Source: Quillaja saponaria (lineage: Eukaryota; Streptophyta; Magnoliopsida; Fabales; Quillajaceae). From it: DNA of 64,000 bases. This document shows, piece by piece, positions 42,901 through 54,723 of the stretch. The stretch spans positions 930,001 to 994,000 of the forward strand of contig CM055605.1 of NCBI GenBank assembly GCA_029379385.1, given 5' to 3'. Under the pieces are notes generated by a model. It saw nothing but the letters and a program-made list of their open reading frames with translations. It was not told the DNA's origin and searched no databases. The stretch's first letter is position 1. The number at the start of each line of letters is the position of its first letter. The translations under genes were made by a program, and so were the position numbers.

Positions 42901-43346
42901 TTATGCAGATTGTGTTGTCTTTTTTTGTTGCATTGATTTTTTTATCTAGTGCTTTCAATTCTCAAATGCTGCTTGTTGTTATGCTTTCTAATTTTCTTAC
43001 TGTTTCTATTATCTGCTGATGACATAAAAGAGGGTGCATAAATTATTAGATTAAATAATGTCTGATATGCTCTCCCAGCACCTGCGATGCATTTTTGCTT
43101 ATGATCCTTCTTTCGTCGGTCATCCAGTTATATTTTGACGGTGTTAGAAAAGATGGATTCTGGTCTTGCATATGTCAGAGCATACTTTTTAGGTTTTTGT
43201 GCTCTTTTTATGTGTCCATATAATATTTCATATGGTGATGGCTGTGTTGTCTTAGGATATTTGGAACTGACAAAGGGTACCAGAAGTTGAAAGCACTGAA
43301 GGATGAGGAACTAGAAGATATCAGCAAGAAAATGAAAGATTATTAG
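39923..43346 (+). CDS. SMO2: Sterol 4-alpha-methyl oxidase, SMO2 type
   Basis: Seven exons: 39923-39952 (only ten codons), 41053-41190, 41346-41491, 41816-41935, 42049-42261, 42364-42444 and 43256-43346, giving 272 residues when the distal acceptor of exon 4 is used. The enzyme is a membrane-bound di-iron oxidase of the endoplasmic reticulum that removes the second C-4 methyl group in phytosterol synthesis. The three histidine clusters are all present: HRVLH (127-131), HSIHH (140-144) and HDYHH (220-224). Residues MASIIESGWQYLITHFSDFQ at the start and RAGWLSKYKIQ match plant SMO2. A 102-base tandem duplication repeats the end of intron 3 and the first 51 bases of exon 4. Use of the proximal acceptor (exon start 41714) would add 34 residues in frame. 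Confidence 0.94.
41603..41653. repeat. T19 and G12 homopolymers in SMO2 intron 3
   Basis: A run of 19 T (41603-41621) and, after a GT-rich stretch, a run of 12 G (41642-41653) lie just before the 102-base duplication. Such runs favour slippage and assembly mistakes. Confidence 0.85.
41663..41866 (+). repeat. 102-base tandem duplication over a splice acceptor
   Basis: Copy one is 41663-41764 and copy two 41765-41866; by eye they are identical. Each contains about 51 bases of intron end, including TTCTACAG, and the first 51 bases of SMO2 exon 4 (EVVLTQILFYFILEDFV). The unit length is divisible by three and its intron-derived part has no stop, so both acceptors give an open frame. Confidence 0.95.
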
Positions 43347-43952
43347 AAATTCTCTTTCTGAGTAACTGGACATCAGAAAATGAATTCCTGGTTGAAGGAC
43401 CCATATTGTAAAGATCTCGCCCTAGATTCGCCTAATGCATGCAGCAACATTTTTGTGTTTAGAAGCTGTTCTTTGGTTATAACTTGTGGAAGCCTCGCTT
43501 TGGACATTCTATACCCTATTCTATAATCCATTCATGAATATACTTAGGAACATTTTTCAATTTTTTCTAATCCCAATATTTCTAGATGATAACCCTGCCC
43601 TTGTTATGCGTAATGGACACTTAAGCACTATGGTAAGATTAGCCGAATGTTTACACTCGAAATGATTGCCATCCATAAGCCTTATGATTTCTCTAGTAAG
43701 TTATCTCGGATTTTCCCCGCGAACTTAGGAGTAACTTTGTTCGTGGATTTTGCACTTACAGCATTGTTGTTTGAGAAGAAATCCAGCAAAAAGCTGGTTG
43801 GGCACCTTTGTATTAAAATCATTTACATCCGTAACATTTTCATGCACCTCATCGCTTCCAGACACAGTGACTCATTGAAGAAAAAAAGTCCATTAACAGC
43901 CTAATAACCTAACCCTAAAATCAAAATTTTAATAAAGCAGCAACAGATACAT
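43347..43952. other. Convergent 3' ends of SMO2 and PP2C
   Basis: 3' untranslated sequence of two convergent genes with little space between them. No other gene seen. Confidence 0.5.
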
Positions 43953-45631
43953 TCAACAAACAGTGACAACTCTTGGGTCTGTTTGTGACGGGTCACTCCT
44001 AAGATTCACCACTACCACACTCACGTTGTCAGTAGTGTGCCTCGCCAAAGCCAGCTTCGTCAGCAACATGGACGCATCAGAGCACGCCTTGTCAGAGATC
44101 GACGACGATACCCCACCGCAATCCACCTCCGTTGAGGTTCTCGGAGGCACGTGGCCTTTTCCCCGAAGACACATCCTCGCCACCCCACACGCTGTCTCAT
44201 TAGACACCACGTCCCACAATCCGTCGCTCGCTAATATCAAACATTCATCATCCGCCGTCCGATCTATTATCGTCACCTCCGGTTCACAGCTCACGTAAGG
44301 TTTCAAATAATTATCACCTGCCACAATGAAACGGCGGCGTAAGGATTTTCCTATCGTAAATTCGCTATAGATAGGAAGATAAGAATTTTGCTTACCAATG
44401 GCCCTTGACATAGCCAGCATTCCAAGAACCCGTGCTCCATCCCAGTATATAACCCGCCCACCAGCTTCTTGGATCCGATTCAGCTCGTCCGGACGATCCG
44501 GCTGTTAACACGAACAATAATTAGTTAATAAACTTAACTAACTACGATTCCAAGTGAAAGCACAGAAAGTAAACCCTAAAAATAGCTGTTTGGCGGCTAA
44601 GAAAATTCCAAGGATCTACTTTCTCAGAAATTATCATTGTGCGTGACTGGAGGAAAAATAACGGGCAGAAGCTATAGCTGCAAACCTTGTGATCGGACGA
44701 GAGAGGAATAGCCTTTCCGTTACGGCAGAGAACCGCTCTTGAATCACCGCAATTGGCAACGATAATCTTATCGGGTGTCAAAATCGCAACAACCGCCGTA
44801 GATCCAACGGCGTCACATTCAGGCGACTGAAGCTCACACTTGCAACTTGCTCGTGCAACGCTTCCATTCCAAGCAATAACCTCCGTGTCCATTCGCGAGA
44901 AGCTTCGCTCCATCGCGCTGTTCCATTCAATCGGAAACTCGTCACTACTTTCCAGCTCTTCTTTCACAAGCTCATGCAGTCGATCCCTACACTTGGTGGC
45001 CACCTATATGATTCAAGAAATCCAAAATTAATTTTCTAATTTGTTTAATTTATAAATCATCTGGTATTCATTAATAATTATATTTATAACTCGTACATGA
45101 GAGCAGCCGTGGACCGTCGTAAACTCCAAAGTAATGTAATTCACTGGCGTTTAAGAGGTCTCTACGAAAGAACGATGGGTGGATCGCCACCTCGTCTTCC
45201 ATATCCCTCCGCCGTCCGCAAATGGATGCTACCCCAAACTTCGGGTACTGTCTGACAAAAACTTCGGGATCCGCAGTCGACACAGTTGAGATAGTAAGGT
45301 CCAAAGGCAAACAAGAAATTTGCTTAACTTGGATCTCTGATCTGCTTCTATTTTCCGGCCTACCAAACAAACCATCTTTCTCAATATCAGACCTACAGTT
45401 CTCAAACGCGTTCTCACAAACACGTGAAAACGACGGCGTTTTCATCTCCAACTCTAGCTTCACCTTTTGGCGCTTCTCCTCATTTTCAGATTCGGGACCC
45501 TGTGGTGCCACTCCCGTAACGAACTTCAACCGTCTGATCTCCATTCTTCTCCTTCTCGCAGCTCTAGAGCTCGGCTTACACGGTGACGATGCTTCGCTCT
45601 CACTCACTACTCCACAGCAGATGTCCGCCAT
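43953..45631 (-). CDS. Clade A protein phosphatase 2C (HAI-like), with one frameshift
   Basis: Four exons, 45631-45097, 45003-44686, 44501-44396 and 44317-43953, encode 440 residues. Clade A PP2Cs bind PYR/PYL abscisic acid receptors and hold SnRK2 kinases inactive. Metal-site blocks are present: [53 protein letters not shown] and a final [10 protein letters not shown]. The Trp that contacts the receptor-hormone pair is present near residue 304 ([19 protein letters not shown]), which marks clade A. Exon 1 has one extra base at 45111-45112, so YDG is followed by an out-of-frame tail instead of HGCSH just before the donor. The start is the first ATG ([14 protein letters not shown]). The leader side has a cluster of G-boxes. 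The C-terminus resembles the HAI subgroup. The frameshift may be a sequence error. Confidence 0.92.
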
Positions 45632-48600
45632 CTCCAAAAACCTTCAACCACGATTATTTCAGTTTCAAAGAAAATTTAGAAATTAATTTCTACTTCATAT
45701 GGCGGTCTCAATCTGTACGTAGCTTCTATCCTTGAAATATAAACCTAGACAAGAAGACATGAAAAAGAATGACCGCGCGCGCTAATGTTTAAGCTTTAAA
45801 ATGGACTCCATGGACGGCTTTTTACGTTGGGACCTGCAAGCTGCTTCCTTTTTCTCTTTCTCCTTCTCTCTCTTAGAAGGTAGTTTCGGGCAGCTGCCCA
45901 TTTCATTGTGGGCAGACCGGGAAGGTGCTGTAGTGAGTGAGAGAGTGCACTTCCGCCTAAACAAACACATCTGGACCGTTGATTTTCCTCGTGTCTCCCT
46001 TCTACTCCATGGATATGAAACGCGTGTAGCAGCTAAAGTACGAAATATCATGGACCAATTGATAATCAACAACAAAGGAAAAGGAAAATCCATGCCGGAC
46101 ACGGATGTGGTCCTAATGCCAGCGCTCAGGTTCAAATTTCCTTTTTTCGAAATAATTTAGTGCCACGTGTTTGTATAGTATTCCACCAAATTGAAAACTG
46201 ATTTTGAAATTCCAGCTTTCCTCTTAACTTCCGTGGTCCAATCCCAATTCCTTACGTAGCAATCTTCCAATTTTAATTTTAAATAGCAGGACCCGCAAGT
46301 CCACATCGTTGACGTCTACAGAATATCTAAACGAGGTTCCTTCTCTTCATCCTTTGACACGTGGCCCATTGTGGACTTCATCATTGATTCGATCCCTTCG
46401 TTGTACATGACACGTCAGGCACATGGACGACAACTGAAAATTTAAACAAAATTGTAACACAAACAAAAAGTTCTTTTTTTTCTTTTTTGGGTCTGATATT
46501 TTGGACTATAGTAATATCAATTTGTTATATAACTCATAAGAAATAAGGAGAGAGGTCTTGGTTGAAATATTTAACCATACACATGGGAAGCACCAATTGG
46601 TTGACGTGTATTTGACAGATAGGAGTATAGGACCTGTACTTCACCTAGTTACTGACAGGAGGCAGAAACAGATCCACGTGTCCAACAAAAATCACATCCA
46701 TATATTTTATTATTATAGTACTATTAGTGCGGGTCGGATTTCTTAACCATTTGGTGGGACCAGTAATTGACCATGGTTAGTTTCTCGTGAAGAGAATGTC
46801 TATTATCTGGTTTGGTTAAGACTTAAGAGGTCATCTTCGAAAAAACATGCAGCAAGCTTTTCCTGTTTCTGAAAAACCCGAAACGCCGAGATTCCGGATA
46901 TGCGTAAGCGAGTTGTGGGTTGAGAAGTGAATGGTAGACGCGTGGCGTTTAGGCTGTTAGTGGCCCTTTTGGTTTGTAGGAGAGAAAGGAAAGCAGCCAA
47001 CACGTGTTGGGAAGCAAAGGACACGTATAAAAATAAGAGTTAGCTTGCAGTGAATGATGGAGGAGGTTTTTAAAATTTGAGAGAGTGATCCCAAGGGGAC
47101 ACGTGTAGGTTGATTGGGAATGCAGTATTGCATGCGTAAATATGGTATCTGGGGAAGGGAAAGGGTAAGGATGTTGCATGAGCTCGTAGATTTCCGGGCT
47201 GAGTTTGCTTAACATTTGGCAGTTGAACTTGAACATGAACAACATGTAACCTGCAACCAAAATTTTAGCAGAGACAAATGTTATTTAGTATGAATACTGG
47301 GACACGTAGCTAAGTTGTGGTCACTGCCTCACTGGTCTGGCATGGAAGTTATTCAAGTCCTTAAGTCGATGAAGAAGTTGGATTCCTATCCTGGTATTAT
47401 AATAATAATAAACAAATTAAACCAAATTATATGGATGCATTATGCATGTAAAACCAAATAAAAACTTTGTAGAAAGTTAGATAGATCTGATTAAAATGGC
47501 CGCTCCGGCTCTGTACATGAGTTTCTGTAATTGGACGAGTTTATTAGTTAATTACAACTCAGTTTTTCATGCAAAGTTCTAGGTATTGGTCATGAAGTTA
47601 TAAAAATAAATTGCTTGTATTTCCATAACATTTAGAATATTATACAGTCATGAAGGACTGCCTTCTATTCATAACTTCATATGATATGTGGCTTGTTTCT
47701 TAAAACTATAAATCTATCATTTAAGAAATGAGATATTTTTTTTTTAATTAATTTGCTAGGAGTTCATTATTGTAGATTATCTTGTTTGAATAATCTAATT
47801 AATAAAAGATTTTGGTATGGTTTTGCAACTAACACAAGTCTTAATTAGAGAAATGTTAAGTCATTAGAATTAAACATAATCATAGTCAAAGATCTTCTCT
47901 TTTAAAATTTGAATCATGTACCAGACACCTGGGTGTTGCATATGCAACGTCGAATTAATTAATATATCTTTCCAAAAAGCACTTTGGTAGGTTTCCAAAT
48001 ACAAACTAAACACCTTTAATGGATATTTCTTTGAATGGTTGGGGTTTTGATTCTTATAATTAAGGTTAATTAACCAAACCCTTGTGCATAACCAAACTCA
48101 GTAGGTAGGATCTTAATATGACGTTCATGAATAATGTAATTTTGCAAGGTTTTCAAACCTGCTGCTCGGACATTACCTCCAAGGAAGAGAGTCAAAAACT
48201 AGAGGTTCAACCGACGTCTAAAAATATATATATAAAAATCAAAATATATTATTTTACACATATTATAAAATACTTAAACGTATGATTTTACTAAATAATT
48301 ATGATAATTAGTATTTTATTTTAAAAACACTTTTATATCAAATAATAGTATAATTTGGTAAAAAAAATTTAAAATGTCTAAGTTACAATTTTAAATTAGG
48401 TCAACTTATAAAACCCGTGGTCGAGTTGACCGGATATCTCAACATCGGTCGAATTGGGTGGATTTTGGTCGGACACAAACAATCACTGATTTTGAATCTT
48501 CACCTGGCCTCATGCCTGGGCTGGGACCCTGGTTTCTAGACAGGACCGGTTGGGCCAGGGTGGTCTGACATGACCAATTTTGGACTACGGTGGTGGCTCT

Positions 48601-50371
48601 ATACTCTAATTAATGTGGCTTTTACCAAAACGACCTCTCATTTTGAACCCAAGAATACCAACTAATGTTATGATATATATCGGGCTGATTCTACCCTACC
48701 AAGCCCAACAAGGGCCCAACTTTGTTTCCTTTCTCTGAAGGAAAATCACTTGAATTTTATAAAATCGAAATTTTACTCTCTTTTTTGTTTTTGAATTTTA
48801 TAAACTATTTATTTTTAATTACTAAAAGAGGTTGAAAGGGACTCACTCTCTGCACATAAATTACTGGTCAATTTTTTAATCTAAGTTTTCGGATAGATGG
48901 AGTTTTATTCGATCCCCATTTGAGGTAAGGTTCATTAGAGGAATAATTTCTGCAAGGATGAAAGAATTTTCTTAAGCCTTAATTAATTCAGTTCAAATTA
49001 AATTGATAAGTATTTTAATTAATTATTTTTTTTTTGGGTGAAGCTGAGATTGAAAATGACTACAAAATAGTTAATTATAATCTACAATTAATGCATGCCA
49101 ATATGTACATGGCAAAGGCCCATGAAGAAAATCTCAGTAATGCATGCCAATTGCCAACCTCTTCTTCTTCTTCTTCTTCCAAAGCTCCATGCATAGATAT
49201 ATATACTCATAACACATGCCAGCTAGCTTCAAATTCATTAATGTTAAGGACGGCTAAAGAGTATTGACCAGGTAACCTTGGAAGCTATCAAACACGTACT
49301 GAAAGTTATGTTAATGTTTTGATTGTATGACGTTAATGCACCACAATGACAGATTTAGCATTAACAAATTATAATATGGAGTATGTATAAAGAGGGATTA
49401 TGAATAAGGCTTTCCATAATCACTTTAAAATAAGACATCTAATAATCATTCACACAATAAAATTCTTGACCAATAATCACTCATAAAATTAATTTCTAGT
49501 AGAACTTACATTCTCTTGTGTTTGCTAGTTGCATGCGCTAACAAATAATTAATTGGCCATTATTCTAGAGATTTGTTATTTTATTTTGTTAGATTATCTT
49601 TGCTAAATTAAGGACTAAGAAAACATGGGCGATATATATTGTAAAGGTTGTTGTAGTTTTTCTTAATTATCAAGATGTTCCTTTCCAACCTGAGACAAAA
49701 TAAGATAAACTCTATGCATGCCTCTCTTGTTGATCATGGCTTACTCAAACGTCCAAAAGGCAACTATCAAGGCTTATATATATATATTTCAAATGGGTAG
49801 TAACTATGATGTAAATTGATGAACACTTTCAAATGTAATACAATCTGCTCCAATCAAATATATAGGATATAATATAGATTTTCTATAGTTTATATTACCA
49901 TGACAAAGAAATACTGAATCCAATTTTGCCAGTATAATTAGGGGTCTCACTTTCTCAATATTAATAGGTTCATATATAATAATTTAAAGGATTTAAATTA
50001 CTTATAGTTTCAGTAAGTCAATTTAGTGTGAAACTAGAAACTTACATGAAAAGCTGGTCACAAATGCAAAGACAAAGTTTTGTCCATTTTCATGAAACTT
50101 ATAATACAAAGATGTTCTAATATATAAAACCAATGCTGTCAGCTGGCTCTCTACCGATAATTATGACCAAGTTTGCTAAAGCAAATTTGTCTTTTGGTGG
50201 AATTTAAATAGTATTCTATAACACCCTGGAATTTACATGGCATTCCCATCTAGAAGAAGGCAGGCCTTCTACCCCTTCCATAAAATTTAACCATCTTCAC
50301 TACCAGCTGAAGCCAGTTGACTCTCTGACCTCTCTTTCTCTCTCTCTAGCTAGCTTGCAATAACAACTACT
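45632..50371. other. Long intergenic region between PP2C and the zinc finger gene
   Basis: The first 1.5 kb is the PP2C promoter. A 119-codon open frame at 45801-46160 lies in it but matches nothing. 47300-50200 is AT-rich. At 48390-48560 there is a less AT-rich block with GTCGAGTTGACCGG and repeated TGGTC-type words that may be an old transposon piece; I cannot classify it. A TTC microsatellite is at about 49160-49180. The last 100 bases, CT-rich, are the zinc finger leader. Confidence 0.45.
46164..47105. promoter_or_regulatory. Cluster of G-box/ABRE motifs upstream of PP2C
   Basis: Palindromic CACGTG occurs at 46164-46169, 46358-46363, 46675-46680, 47001-47006 and 47100-47105, with further ACGT-core words near 46411, 46603, 47022 and 47303. 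Five such hexamers in under 1 kb is far more than chance in AT-rich DNA. ABRE/G-box elements bound by ABF/AREB factors drive abscisic acid induction of clade A PP2C genes, which fits the gene 0.5-1.5 kb away. Confidence 0.7.
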
Positions 50372-50941
50372 ATGGAAGATGATCAATCTGATGATCAAAC
50401 AACAATAGAAAAGCCAGAGCAGGCCAAACGTGATGATGATCAGCCTGAAGGTGGAGGAGGTCAATCATCAGTTAGATCCTATGAGTGCACCTTTTGCGAG
50501 AGGGGCTTCTCTAATGCACAAGCATTGGGAGGCCACATGAACATTCATAGGAAAGACAAAGCTAAACTCAAGCAATCCACAAAGGTCATGTATTCTTCAA
50601 ATATCCCTACTCATAATTCTTTGTGGCCAATGAATCAACCCAAGCCAGCTTTTTGCAATTGGACTCTTTCTAAACAACAACAAGATGCCTCTAATACAAG
50701 AGATAACGATGAAGCCGGCCGTGCCATTGAAATCCGGCAACTTCCACTTTTTGCTGAAACACCATCATCTTTGAGTAACAATATTGAAACCCTAGATGGT
50801 CAAGTTCATGGGGAAACTGGCCATGCTGCTGCATCATCAACCGGTTCGGAAATTTTAGACCTTGAGCTGAGACTAGGGCACCAACCTCCTCATCAAGACT
50901 CAGCATCATCAAGGGCAACGGGTACTAGAAAGTTCTTTTGA
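50372..50941 (+). CDS. Single C2H2 zinc finger repressor (SUPERMAN/TAC1 type)
   Basis: Intronless gene for 189 residues. One plant-type zinc finger has Cys39, Cys42, His55 and His59 with the QALGGH signature ([20 protein letters not shown]). A basic KDKAKLK stretch follows. Near the C-terminus is an EAR repression motif, LDLELRL at about 162-168, which recruits TOPLESS-type co-repressors. The N-terminal 35 residues are acidic and glycine-rich. Proteins with this plan (SUPERMAN, RABBIT EARS, TAC1) act in the nucleus to control floral, petal or meristem development. The ATG follows a CT-rich leader and no earlier in-frame ATG is plausible. The exact orthologue cannot be named by eye. Confidence 0.93.
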   Translation: MEDDQSDDQTTIEKPEQAKRDDDQPEGGGGQSSVRSYECTFCERGFSNAQALGGHMNIHRKDKAKLKQSTKVMYSSNIPTHNSLWPMNQPKPAFCNWTLSKQQQDASNTRDNDEAGRAIEIRQLPLFAETPSSLSNNIETLDGQVHGETGHAAASSTGSEILDLELRLGHQPPHQDSASSRATGTRKFF

Positions 50942-52258
50942 ATTAATTCTAGACCATGATTCATATATAGAAGTTTTTTTTTTTTTTTTTGATGAATATA
51001 TATAGAAGTGCTGTCATTTCTTTTATGAAAAAAAAATTTTCATTTTTTTGCTTTCATTGGTCTCATAAGTCTTTGTTCCATTTGTTAGAATTTGGTTTCT
51101 TGTATTTGTATGAACAAAACTCAACTTTTTGATTGTGTTTTAGTGAACTATATATATTCAGCAAGGAACCTATCTACTTGGTAAAAATTAGCCCTATGGA
51201 TTTCATTTAATTCTATTTTTTCCCGGTACTTAATAGTTTTTCTTATCACATGGAATATTAATGTGAAAACAACTTAGGTTAGGGTTTCATGCACATAGCA
51301 TGTCGCTGTATGTGTATAAGATGTAATTCTCTGGATATATACACACATGGTAGAAATAGCCTTTTCGAATAATTACATCTTCTAGTTTTCTTCAATAAGA
51401 ACGAAGAGAGTTTGCCTCCTTGCCTAGTTAGCTAAAGCCATTGGACATGGTCGACATTCGACAAGAACAAGGCAATTCAGTTTCATTTTTTCATTATTCT
51501 TAGTTCAGAGACAAGAAATCAATATTTAACACAGCTAGCCTACCATTAGATAGAAGCAAATCATCAAGTGTCAATGAACTTGCATAAATTTTCACAGGTC
51601 ATGACCTGCTTATATCAGTCTCACTCCCACTTTCAACAGTGTAGTAAATAGATGGAGACTCATGGTTTGCCCAGTCATAGGTAGATTGAGAGAGAATTGA
51701 AAGGAGGGGCAAACAGATACATACCATTGTCTTCTTGAAAATTTTAGTTCATTATTATTTTCCTGTTAATTTGTCAATAATCCGTATGCATGGTCAGTCG
51801 ACTCAGTCATTTGCCAGTGTTTCATAGTTGCTGAGCCTCTTATAGAAGATGATTAAAATATACATATATAATTTCCTGTTAAATTCATGTATTTGCTTTG
51901 TGTGTCAAATTATGTACGTACCAAGGTATGGTCAAGGGTCCCTATGAATGTAATTAATCCTTAGTAACTAGCTATTGGTATGCCCAATTAATGAATTTTC
52001 CTCGAGGTTTCCAAAAGACAGGCAAATGATTGTATTAGTAATCCTTATAAAAATTCTTATGTGCTACAATCATATTTATGCAGAGCCAAGAACGTATATG
52101 ATTGCATCCTCCGAAGAGAACACTTTTTTTGTTGAAAGTTAAATTAAGAACCTTATACCAGTACAAATAAACTTCTCGCTTAGATAAACAGAACCAGCTA
52201 TAAAGGAACAATATCAAACTAACAACAGAGACATCTGGTCACAAGTTCCAATATCTCA
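50942..52258. other. Intergenic region between zinc finger gene and PTAC16
   Basis: Contains 3' untranslated DNA of both convergent neighbours and AT-rich spacer. No gene or clear repeat recognised. Confidence 0.5.
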
Positions 52259-54723
52259 CTAGTCATCTTCCACATAAATAGTCTCTTGTGTAAACAGACC
52301 ACCAAACACCTTCCTTACCTCTGTAGGTTTCTCATTTGGTTTCGGTTTATCCCCCTTTACTTTAATAGCAAGGGTGTTTGGTGTTGATTGTTTAATTATT
52401 GCTTTCTTGGGAAAGAGACTCCGAGCCTTTGCCTGTCCCCTTACAGTTGCTACCTGCACTTTTGGTTTCTCAATAGGCTTAATTTGGACAGAATTAGCAA
52501 TTTGTGAGCTGAACTTTTCCCAGCTGGGAATCCCTGCCCCAAAATCTTTTGCCTTGTCCAAGAGGCTCCCCACTGAAGTTCCAGCAGCATCTGCTTTCTC
52601 TTGGGCTTCATTTGCCAGACTGGCTGCCTGAGCTTCTTGCTCAGAGAGCTTTTTGACCTGTTCTTCAAGTTTATTTGCTGCTTCAGCAGCTTCACGAGCT
52701 TTCTCACCAGCAATCCTTGCCTCTTCCGCTGCTTTGGCTTTCTCAAGCGCTTCTGCATAGGTCTTCCTTCTTCCATCCTCAGGAATACCACTAAAACCAC
52801 AGTTCTAATGATTCAGATAATTAATGTATTTCGCAATATGACAATGGCAAAGTTTGCTTTATTAATTAATGATGAACAACGGTAGCAACAAGCTAGCTTG
52901 ACATATATATATATATATACCTGAAAAGTTCGTCTACTCTCCTTAGGGGAGCTGCCGGATCTGTATAAACTTCCACAACCTATTTGCTCAAGAAAAAACA
53001 AATGAAATGGCCAGTTAGTATATTGGCCAACCGAAACTTCAAATTATTTCGGTGTGCTGGTGTGGATATTTGAAGATAACTTAACAATCAGTAAGCAACG
53101 GAATTCCTTTCCTAATTTTAATAAAAGTGGATGTCACCTTGTAACAATCAAAAAATCAGTAATACTGTATATAGCTGAACATTGTAGATACCTTGTTTTC
53201 CGTCACCTTTGTGTTCGAGAAAACATCAGCAACCAGTGATGCCATCTGAGACTTAGCCACCTAACAAGCAAAAGCCTTTATTTTTCAACCATTTTATTAG
53301 AAACTATGTAGTAACTAGTAACAAAAGGAACAGAGAAGTATATAAAAAAACAGATATTATTGCATACATTACATTACTTTGTAGTCGTTTTCGCTGGTGT
53401 TTCCTTCACCTGACACCACCACATTATAGGAACTCTCCGGCGAAAAATCTTCTGTCAAGCTTGTTTTGATGAAGGTATAACTGACATCCGTTTCAATTAC
53501 TTTTTGCAAGAACTCTGTTATTGTCAATGGTTGAGATCGTGAGAACAGATTGTTGAAGAATGACGAGATGCCATCCAATACATTGTATGTTGATGTGCCA
53601 GTTGTGTTCCCATCATAGATAATCGCCACATGGCCAACACCTGCCAACTGTGCAGCCTGGACCACTTTTAAGGCGTCTAATGCGGAGACCTCCGCAGTTG
53701 GACCATTTTCCCCAGGGCCAATTGTGACAACCACTTTGCTGGCGTTACCTATTGCTTTAGCTATAGACTCAGCATCTTGGAAGATGGATTCAACTGCGTT
53801 TAGACGCTTGGATTCTTCATTTGATATGATCTAAGGGAGCACCCAAAAATAATTACAAAACATTAGCATATACAATATTTCCTAAAGTTCTTGGGGATTA
53901 AGTTACATGGCCCTTATCCTATCACTAACTTAGATTGCAGGTATCTTTCTGCTGTTGAATACATGGGTTCTGATCTGGGAACCACATAAATCCCACATCA
54001 TAGACATCTCAATTCCTCAAATACATTGTCATACCTATGTGCAATCATGGGTAATGATCCCAATATTGTATTCAAGAGCAAAAATCAAACCTTGATTATT
54101 CGGGTCAGTATGGTTTAATGTAAAGGGAATAATTTCATCGTGAATACTGCAGTTTGATTAGCTAGCCGACCCAATAAAATTAAATTTGACAATTGAGTAG
54201 AACAGAGCCTTTGCTAGCGGGTAATAACTAATAACATACATGAATCTAACACAATACTATTTTGGTTTCATTAACAGACCTTGTAGTTGGCAGCAAGACG
54301 AGCCAACTCTTGTGCAGCATCAAGTTCTGGGACACCAGCCCTTACACTAAAACCTTCCCGCAGCAAAGTCTGGGCAATACGAATACCAGCTTGCCCAGTA
54401 GCACCAGCAACAAAAACAGTGTTAGGGTCCTTACGTCTTGGACTCCCTAATGACAAACCCGATGATGGGTTACTCAGTACTGGGATCAGAGATGTCACAT
54501 CTGGTAATTTCCCAAAGTTGAAACGAAAAGGGTTGGAATTGCTTGAACCACTTGGTTGGTTACCATCTAAAGAGGAAGAGTCATCTACGGGCTTACCCAA
54601 CCGAAGTGGAGGGAAGGGTCCGGCCTTCTTGGCAAATACTGCGTGCCTTGGGTTCTTGAGGGTCAGCTTTGAGTGAGGTGTGGTGGTTAAGAAAAATGAC
54701 TTGGAAGTGAGAGTTGGAGCCAT
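52259..54723 (-). CDS. PTAC16: Plastid transcriptionally active protein PTAC16
   Basis: Five exons, 54723-54280, 53830-53378, 53260-53192, 52979-52921 and 52790-52259, in phase, give 518 residues, the usual PTAC16 size. The N-terminus (MAPTLTSKSFFLTTTPHSK) is Ser/Thr-rich and basic, a likely chloroplast transit peptide. An NmrA/SDR-like Rossmann core follows, with VFVAGATGQAGIRIAQ (glycine motif at 107-113) and KVVVTIGPGENGPTAEV. Its C-terminal third has an Ala/Glu/Lys-rich likely coiled coil from YAEALEKAKAAEEARIAG, then a Lys/Pro-rich tail ending in ETIYVEDD. PTAC16 was found with plastid chromosomes and thylakoid membranes and is phosphorylated. An enzymatic role is not shown. Splice sites are GT-AG and the frame is intact. 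Confidence 0.94.
52901..52919. repeat. TA microsatellite in a PTAC16 intron
   Basis: About nine TA/AT units lie directly next to the donor of PTAC16 exon 4. Confidence 0.85.

Noticed and set aside
43963..44298. Plus-strand open frame opposite the last PP2C exon
   Set aside because: It is an antisense reading of a clearly conserved coding exon.
45801..46160. 119-codon open frame upstream of PP2C
   Set aside because: It lies in the promoter side of the phosphatase, has no known domain and shows a low-complexity Phe/Ser stretch from a pyrimidine-rich leader-like sequence.
48390..48560. Possible transposon remnant with GTCGAGTTGACCGG and TGGTC-type words
   Set aside because: No terminal repeats, target duplications or coding remains could be found by eye, so the element type cannot be supported.
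49034..49267. 77-codon open frame with a poly-Ser stretch
   Set aside because: It needs a TTG start, and the serines come from a TTC/TCT microsatellite.
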